Shown here in pieces: positions 56,911 through 64,000 of a stretch of 64,000 nucleotides of DNA. Position 1 is the first letter of the stretch, and each line of letters opens with the position of its first letter. Under the pieces are notes generated by a model. It ran no database searches. It had not been told where the DNA came from and was given only the letters and a program-made list of their open reading frames with translations. The DNA is from Balaenoptera acutorostrata (taxonomy: Eukaryota > Chordata > Mammalia > Artiodactyla > Balaenopteridae), in the NCBI RefSeq assembly GCF_949987535.1, contig NC_080075.1, positions 4,572,606 to 4,636,605 on the forward strand, read 5' to 3'. The position numbers were made by a program, and so were the translations under genes.

Positions 56911-59423
56911 TCCCCTCTTATTTTTAAATTTTTGTTGCATTATGATGTTTAAAACCCACACTAGCAAAGAAAAATCTATCACTGAACTTGCCCCCTCAGA
57001 TAAATGCTTCAAACAACTCAATTCCTGCATGATTCAGATAAAGTTGGATTTGGGTTAAGTGTTCCTAATAAAAGTTGTGGAGAACTTTCCAAATGAAGTT
57101 GCATAAGAGGTCTTAGCAAAGCATGTCATAATTGTTCAGCCGAAATGCTGTGCCAGGTTGAGAGCAAGTTCATCGGCTTTCAACTGGTTTCCTCAAATAA
57201 TAGGATTTAAAAATATAGCTTGGATCCACAATTTCTTGAGTTCTATGTATATCCTTCTTGAATTTTCTAGGGGAAAGGATAGCTAAATAATACTTGGCTT
57301 TGGGCTGTGTGAATATTATTTTCTTATGTCTATGATTACTGTAATAGGATATCATGAATATACCTGAAACAATGTAACAAAGCAGATTTAAAACAAAGGC
57401 TTAAATCTTCTGATACAATCTGAGAAATCACCAGCATTTGCCCTATGAGTGAAGTAAAAGTAAAAAGACTACAAGATGTCGGCTTACATTTAACTCATAA
57501 CTAATAATATGCTGAGAATAATTAGCGGTCATTGAAGAATCAGCCATAAACCAAGCAGTAGAATTAATACAAGACTCCTTCAGTGAGAGAAACAAAGACA
57601 TCTTGCAATGGGCATAATTACGGTCAATATTTTAAATCATTAATTTTTACCAAACTGTGGTTGATCTGCTTTGTACATTGCAAGCTAAGTTAAATGGGAA
57701 AATGATGTGACTACTGGTATATTTCTTTAAATAATTAGAAATACACTTTTAGCTTTTTGTTAAATTCTTTAAACTATGCAGAATCTTTATCCATAATTAT
57801 ATGTGATCCAGAGAAAGAGAAGATGCTCATTCCTCATCAATTTAAAGATTTTTAAAAATAAAAATCACCGAAATAATTTTAATTTAATATAATTTGTGCA
57901 TACCTATACATGTGCTATTAAAGTAGACTTGAAATCCATATTACAATGTTCTTATAATTTCTTGTGTTTTAGGGAAAGGATTATTAAAATTCATTTAGAA
58001 TATTCCACAAATTTCCATAAAGGAAATCTGGATCTTTGATACACATCAAAATGCAATGTGTGTCAAAAATCACTCAAAATTTTTTTCTTTTTAAAAGTGA
58101 AGAGTATATACTTAAATGCATAAACAAAAGGAAAATTGAAGTCATGGAAGACTGTTATAAAACAAGGCTTTAAACGTTCACTTGAAGAATGAATTTTAAA
58201 CATAAAATGCAATACTGCGTGTGTTCCAGTTACAAGGAGTGTCATTTGTAATCCTCCAGCTGATAGAGCAATGAATGCTCTGAGCGGAGTTATATATTGT
58301 GGAGAAAGAGTGGGCGGAGGGCTGTTAGGCTAAGCTTTAGAGAACGTTTGTTCATATTTTATAATTACAAAAGCAAAAATGCATATGAGTAACAATGTTC
58401 CTTTAAAAATCCACTCCCAAATCATATGAAAATTGTAGAATTGATCTTCTTAATTATACAGTTAACTCCTAATCGTTAGGCATTCTGGCTATAATTCATT
58501 TACTCCTAATCTTTGACAACAAATCACTGGATTTTCTTGCATGTTTCGTAATGTGTATAATATGAAGACAAGGCTAAGGTTTCTTAAACCCATCAGAAAG
58601 GGGTGCATTATTCTGGCCTGATAATGTTTAGACACTTATTTTTAATGAATTTGAGAAGGATCTTTAATTCAAGTTTTGTAGAAACTCCATAATCCAATTT
58701 TATATGATTGAAACATACAATATGGAAATGAGAATGATACGCAATTTACCAACCAGTCAACTGCAGCAGCATTTTATCCTCCAAACCACAAGTTTCATCT
58801 GGTGCATTTCTGCTACTATCAGAATTGTGATGCAGCTGCACTAGGTACTGGGTAAAGGTACAGCTGCCTTACTGCCCTGCGTTCTTCTCACTTGTTGTCT
58901 GTTTCCTTCCCTGCCCGGAAGCCCGCTGCCTCACTATCGTATTCTCTGCATTCCAAATTGAAATGATCATCATCTGTACTTCAAAGTAGAAGCTTTTCAG
59001 ACAATTTCCATTCTCCCTGACAGCACTTACTCAAATTTCCAAACTTACAGTTTCTTCATAAACTCACTACCATTATGTCTAACGATCTTGATATTCATTA
59101 ACTGTTTTTCAGACCTGAGCAGTCCTGGATATTACTTTAAAACTGGATCTGTGAATTGCCTACTGTCAGTTAGGCAGGGGATGGCCTGTCCACCCACCTC
59201 GCTCCTTCTCCTGGTCTGCAACAGGCCCCTTTCCTCAGCAGGAAGATTGAAGAGTTCACATCCGCTTAAGATGCTGACCCTGCCCTCCAAGGTCATAGAC
59301 CTCGTGACACTTCCTAAAACATGCATAGAGGATCCTACCCCGGCTGCCACTGTTCAGGATTTTATTACTCACTCATTTCCTACTTGCAATCTGTAAGTTA
59401 GATTTCTTTCAAAGGAAGTTTCT

Positions 59424-59425
<2 letters not shown>
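56911..59425. other. Long AT-rich, repeat-poor stretch
   Basis: About 2.5 kb without a recognised transposable element. No gene is seen; frames of up to 102 codons (59088-59396) lack domains. Low repeat content over such a length is compatible with a gene desert under regulatory constraint, but AT-rich neutral DNA can look the same. Confidence 0.45.

Positions 59426-59483
<58 letters not shown>
59426..59483. repeat. (TA)n microsatellite at an L1 tail
   Basis: About 29 TA units end exactly where the antisense L1 3' end begins, so the repeat probably grew from the L1 tail. Confidence 0.96.
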
Positions 59484-59486
<3 letters not shown>

Positions 59487-59725
59487 ATTGTGGCAAAATA
59501 TGCATAACCTAAAATGTGCCACCTTAACCATTTTAAGCGTATACTTCAGGGGCATTAAGTACATTCACATGCTGTGCTACCGTCATCATCAGTCATCCAC
59601 AGAACTCTTTTCATTTTGCAAAATTAAGACTCTACCCATTAAGAACTAACCATCCACACTCCCATCTCCCCAGCCCTTGGCAACCACCAACTAACTTCCC
59701 AACTTTGGTAATGCTGACTTTCCAA
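59484..59725 (-). mobile_element. Old L1 3' end, antisense
   Basis: 'ttttattgtggcaaaatatgcataacctaaaatgtgccacc', 'gggcattaagtacattcac' and 'cccttggcaaccaccaac' are the reverse complement of an L1M-type 3' end. Confidence 0.85.
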
Positions 59726-61200
59726 CACTGTAATATGTAGACATAGTAAAGGGAGGCTTTCTAAATATGTCTGCCTAAAACAGTCACACTTACACGTCTG
59801 ACCCAGTGGACAACAGTGGAACACAAGCTCCCATGAGCTTATTCAGGAGCCAGCACCGAGTCACCATGCAGCCCTCGGTGGCAGACACTGAGGCCAGTTC
59901 AGGTCCTCTGTATTTCCTGGATGTCATGCTGTCCTCCCTTCCCCCACCCGAGGTCACCCCCTCCACCCCCAATCATAGTTAAGTGTTCAGAAATCACTTA
60001 ATATTTGACTTATTAAAAATTAGTATTCACAGGTAACATTTTATTGGATTTTTTACAATTATGTAATCCCCTTTATCATCAATTCTACATATAGAAATAA
60101 ATATTAAGTGGTATTTAGCATATATATATATATAAATTAAATATGGCATTCTTTTTTCACTAATATTTAAGGGATAATAACACTTTCTGGATTAAGCATA
60201 TAGAGGTGAGAAGAGGAATGTAGAAGAAAATGTATATATCAATGTTAGGAATATGTACCTTTGTCTATTGCTATTCTATGATGTTCTAAAATGTGGTAGC
60301 AAAACTCAATGCTAATTAAGGTCAAATGGTATATTTATATATGGTATCTGTTTAAAATTGAAACTGTAATAATGATTCTGACCTATAGACTGGGGAAAAA
60401 AATAAACAGTATGAAGTACTGACAAAACAAGGCTGATATGTTGAAAAATATCAAAATATTTACTTGGAATCTGTGTGTAACATATAGGTTTTATATAAGA
60501 CTTATAATGATGTGTTTAATTGTGCAGGAGGAAATTTAAGATCAAAAATAAATAAAAGGAATGTAGGCTCATTAAAAAAGCTACAGATAAAGGTACAGCT
60601 AAAACAATAAAGTTAAAATACCATAAGCTCTTAGCCATTGTCTGTGTTTTACTTTAGAATCATATCATTTTTATACCACATTCATATCAAACTGTCAATT
60701 CCTGACAAAGTGATATTACCATATACTCTGAAATATGCTATGTTTCTTCCTTGGATAAATACACATTCCTCCATATCCTTTTAAGAGAAGTTTCCAGGGT
60801 ATTTTCCTTTGTAGATATTTCAGTCAAGAAGCAGCATTTACAGTCTGGGTTAGTATAAAATGATGAAAACTTTTGTGTGACTATATAGATGTCAATGACT
60901 TCTTAGCTTACAAGGGCATCAAATTTAAACGCATCCAGAGAATGTCAGTAATATTTTAGAAGTATGTTTGGAAAATATCACTATTTTCTTTTGTCCAAAG
61001 TTTTAAACAAATAACGTTTATAACTTAAGCCTCAAATACAGTTGCTGATTTCACGTAATTGCTCCATTTCTTTTTCTTTTTTGTCAAATGTTGTACAACT
61101 TGTGACTTCTTTTGTTATTCATCAGGTCAGGTTTGAATTTAATGGTATAAGTAGCATTTTCTCTGGTTAATACAGTTTGATATTGCTTAAGCTATAAAAG
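59726..61200. other. AT-rich unique sequence
   Basis: No repeat beyond a short TA run at about 60120-60134. No gene seen. Confidence 0.45.
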
Positions 61201-61209
61201 CATCTCTTA

Positions 61210-62064
61210 AATGCAAATCAAAACTACAATGAGGTATCACCTCACACCGGTCAGAATGGCCATCACCAAAAAGTCTACAAACAGTAAATGCTGGAGAGGG
61301 TGTGGAGAAAAGGGAACCCTCTTGCACTGTTGGTGGGAATGTAAATTGATACAGCCACTATGGAGAACAGTATGGAGGTTCCTTAAAAAACTAAAAATAG
61401 AACTACCATACGACCCAGCAATCCCACTACTGGGCATATACCCTGAGAAAACCATAATTCAAAGAGTCATGTACCACAATGTTCATTGCAGAACTATTTA
61501 CAATAGCCAGGACATGGAAGCAACCTAAGTGTCCATCAACAGATGAATGGATAAAGAAGATGTGGCACATATATACGATGGAATATTAGCCATAAAAAGA
61601 AAAGAAATTGAGTTATTTGTAGTGTGGTGGATGGACCTAGAGTCTGTCATACAGGGTGAAGTAAGTCAGAAAGAGAAAAACAAATATCGTATATTAACAC
61701 ATATATGTGGAATCTAAAAAAAAAAAAAAAAGGTAATGAAGAACCTAGGGGCAGGACAGGAGTAAAGACGCAGACTTAGAGAATGGACTTGAGGACACGG
61801 GGAGAGGGAAGGGGAAGCTGGGACGAAGTGAGAGAGTGGCATGGACATATACGCTACCAAACGTAAAACAGATAGCTAGTGGGAAGCAGCCGCATTGCAC
61901 AGGGAGATCAGCTCGGTGCTTTGTGACCACCTAGAGGGGTGGGATAGAGAAGGTGGGAGGGAGGGGATATGGGGATATATGTATACGTACAGCTGATTCA
62001 CTTTTTTATACAGCAGAAACTAACACACCATTGTAAAGCAGTTATACTCCAATAAAGATGTTAA
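61210..62064 (+). mobile_element. L1 insertion, 5'-truncated, sense, relatively young
   Basis: ORF2 C-terminal coding sequence is followed by the 3'UTR to 'ccaataaagatgtt' (end near 62061) and an A run to 62079. Near-identical flanks, aaaagcatctctt before (from about 61197) and aaaagcatttctt after (about 62076-62088), form the duplication. It is the same subfamily as the inverted copy at 20.3 kb. Confidence 0.93.
61211..61528 (+). pseudogene. L1 ORF2 protein C-terminal fragment
   Basis: The 105-codon open part includes the C-terminal cysteine motif CX3CX7HX4C ([18 protein letters not shown]) and [14 protein letters not shown]2p supplies endonuclease and reverse transcriptase for L1 retrotransposition; only the tail is left here, with neither enzyme domain. 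The frame shifts near 61460, where an A-run is two bases shorter than in the 20.4 kb copy, and the conserved WIKKMWHIYTME segment follows in another frame. It is not functional. Confidence 0.9.
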
Positions 62065-62089
62065 AAAAAAAAAAAAAAGCATTTCTTTT

Positions 62090-63830
62090 CCCCTAACAAT
62101 TTGGTGTATGTTTCTCCAACGAGCCAAATCATTCAGCTAACAACTAGCCTCATTTCACTCAAAACAGAAATTTTAAAACAATTTTAAAAGGTTTTACTTA
62201 TGATTGTAGGGTGTTTATATTAAACACAATAGGAAATTAACTCAAAATACTGATAAAAAACCATGTAACATTAATGTCAAGCAATGTTTCTTGTCATGCA
62301 ATGATAACCTCAAAACACCTACCTCAGTTTGTAAGGGTGACTGCAGCCGAAGGCTGTGTTCGACTTTTCTACATTGAAGAAACATTTTTATCAGTTGGAG
62401 GAAGAATTATTTTTTTGCACATAAAATTTATTTTGTGTACTCAAATCAGATAAAGTTTCCAAGCATTTTATTCATAATTTTCTACTTATGTATATTGACC
62501 TTTTTTTTACTGGTTTCTTCTAAGTGCTCCACACTGGGATGTCAAAAACTGCTTGCAGAAATAAAAGTATCCTCATTATGCAAATTTAAGTTCCACTGAT
62601 AGGCATGTTCTGTTTTATAAATTACATCCTCTTGTCAGAAGTCAAAGTGTATTTGAATAACTTCATGGAAATTGTCACCAAGATTTAAAACTGTGTGTCT
62701 TATATGCCATTGTTGGTTTAATCCAGGGGCTGAAAAATGGACATGTATTTATTTTTAAATGTGTGCATGATTACTGAGTCACAAATGTTATCTAAATGAA
62801 ACCTAGATGCAAGTGTAATTTTCATGTATATTTTGATAAAGTTTTGCATTTTATAAATGTATTTTAAATTTCAGGTTTAATAAGATATGCTAAGTAGTGT
62901 TAGTTGCTGTATATTTTAGTGCCAACAAATTTGTTTCCTACACACTTGGAATTTTCCTAAAGGGTAAAATAAATATACATGTTTTCACAAAATTATTAAA
63001 ATATCAAAAATTAAAATGAAAAGGGGATTTGATTTATGAAAATTATTTCCTGTTCGCCAAGATGAAAAACATTACCAATTTGCATTTACATGTCACATAC
63101 TGGAAAACAAAATGTGGTCTCATTGAAATTGAGAACATTTACAAATATCCAAACATTGAATAAATGATTTTTTAATGTGAGCTAAAAAAAAAATCTAATA
63201 GTTTTAAATTTACTACTTACACCATCAAAAGAAATCTGGAAGAGAACTGAAGGCATACACTGACATGATCATTTTATTATAGAAAAAAAATGTATTACAT
63301 TTCCTTTTCAACCATTCCTGATAAAAGATCAGATTTCAGTTATAAAAAAAAAAAAAAGTACGTCCTATACAGAGCAGTTGCGTTCGGTGCTCATTTGATT
63401 TTACTTTTCAGAATGACCAGTACCACTGTTAGAGTAATCTTTGATGTTACAAAAAGTGGAAAAATCAAAGTAAAGAGCTAAATCTGTTCGGTTTTCAAAC
63501 ATATTAATCTTGTCAAGATAATACATAAAAATCAATCCTTGAAATTTTTTCCAGAGCCCTTCTCCTCTCTTTTATCCAAAATATGAAACCACTTAGGAGG
63601 AAAAAGCAACGTAATGTGAATGACTTCAGAAAAATATCCTAAGTTATATTTTGGCTAAATATATTTGAAAATGGCCCAAGTGGCCCGAGTTTGCATGGTC
63701 AGAAACGATGTTTTTATCACCCATGGCATTTGTCATAGGTGCTCAGCTCATGTGTATAGCAGACTGAGATTTCTAATACTGCTTTTTTAAAAATTCAACT
63801 GAGTTTCAAGCCCCTGACAGTAACAAATAC
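62090..63830. other. AT-rich, repeat-poor sequence
   Basis: No transposable element recognised in about 1.7 kb. A 63-codon plus frame at 63290-63481 has no family signature. Confidence 0.45.
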
Positions 63831-64000
63831 AAATTGCACCAGCCCCCCCAAAAAATTGTCGGGGCTAATTTTAATATTAATGAATTCTTTACAACCTCAG
63901 TTCAGCGGTTTCGATTAAGCTTTAATTAGTAGCCAGAGGGGAATCCAAAACAAAAATAAGGAGTTGAATTGCTAATTAAGTTAGTCTGATGAGGTAGAGT
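63831..64000. promoter_or_regulatory. Candidate conserved noncoding block at window edge
   Basis: Two TAATTA sites at 63923-63928 and 63973-63978, 50 bp apart, lie in repeat-free sequence with a 'gattaagctttaattag' stretch. The block may continue beyond the window. Inference only. Confidence 0.3.

Noticed and set aside
63395..63484. Possible terminal exon after 'gattttacttttcag' acceptor-like sequence
   Set aside because: The 22-codon frame that follows has no recognisable homology, and acceptor-like pyrimidine-AG strings are common by chance.

Overview
The window is mammalian nuclear DNA, almost certainly from a cetacean. The evidence is eight copies of the tRNA-Glu-derived CHR SINE family, three of them long, well-preserved copies of the type typical of whales and dolphins. 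There are also cetartiodactyl-type L1 3' ends and a background of old mammalian repeats (MIR, L2, MLT1-like LTRs, MER5A). The species cannot be told from the sequence.

I find no protein-coding gene, no convincing exon and no RNA gene. All open frames are short (longest about 197 codons) and none shows a recognisable family. The only frames I recognise are decayed L1 ORF2 pieces. The window therefore reads as an intergenic desert or a large intron.

Layout. 1-8.7 kb: old MIR, a short hAT-type DNA transposon with an 8-bp target duplication, an antisense L1 ORF2 piece, and an L2 3' end. 8.7-20.3 kb: a polypyrimidine microsatellite beside an antisense CHR SINE, two probable solo ERV1-type LTRs, MIR and L2 pieces, and a short CHR SINE with a clean duplication. 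20.3-24.8 kb: a twin-primed (5'-inverted) L1 inserted in an L2 tail, a TA microsatellite, more MIR and an L1 piece. 24.8-28.1 kb: repeat-poor sequence with a CpG-dense patch and several candidate regulatory motifs. 28.1-33.2 kb: three CHR SINEs around another repeat-poor block. 33.2-38.3 kb: mostly unique. 38.3-46.2 kb: densely packed repeats, including two long CHR SINEs in the same orientation under 1 kb apart and two oppositely oriented L1 3' ends. 46.2-56.9 kb: unique sequence with MIR3, an ERV1 LTR and a short CHR SINE. 56.9-64 kb: AT-rich, repeat-poor sequence interrupted by an old L1 tail with a TA microsatellite and one fairly young L1 insertion.

No genes work together here. Any function most likely lies in noncoding regulatory sequence. 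The best candidates are the repeat-poor blocks near 14.1, 25.3-26.6, 32.0 and 63.9 kb, which hold clustered homeodomain-, POU- or SOX-like motifs. This is inference from motif density and lack of repeats; conservation could not be tested. I found no new biological system, and the most solid observations are insertion-history ones.
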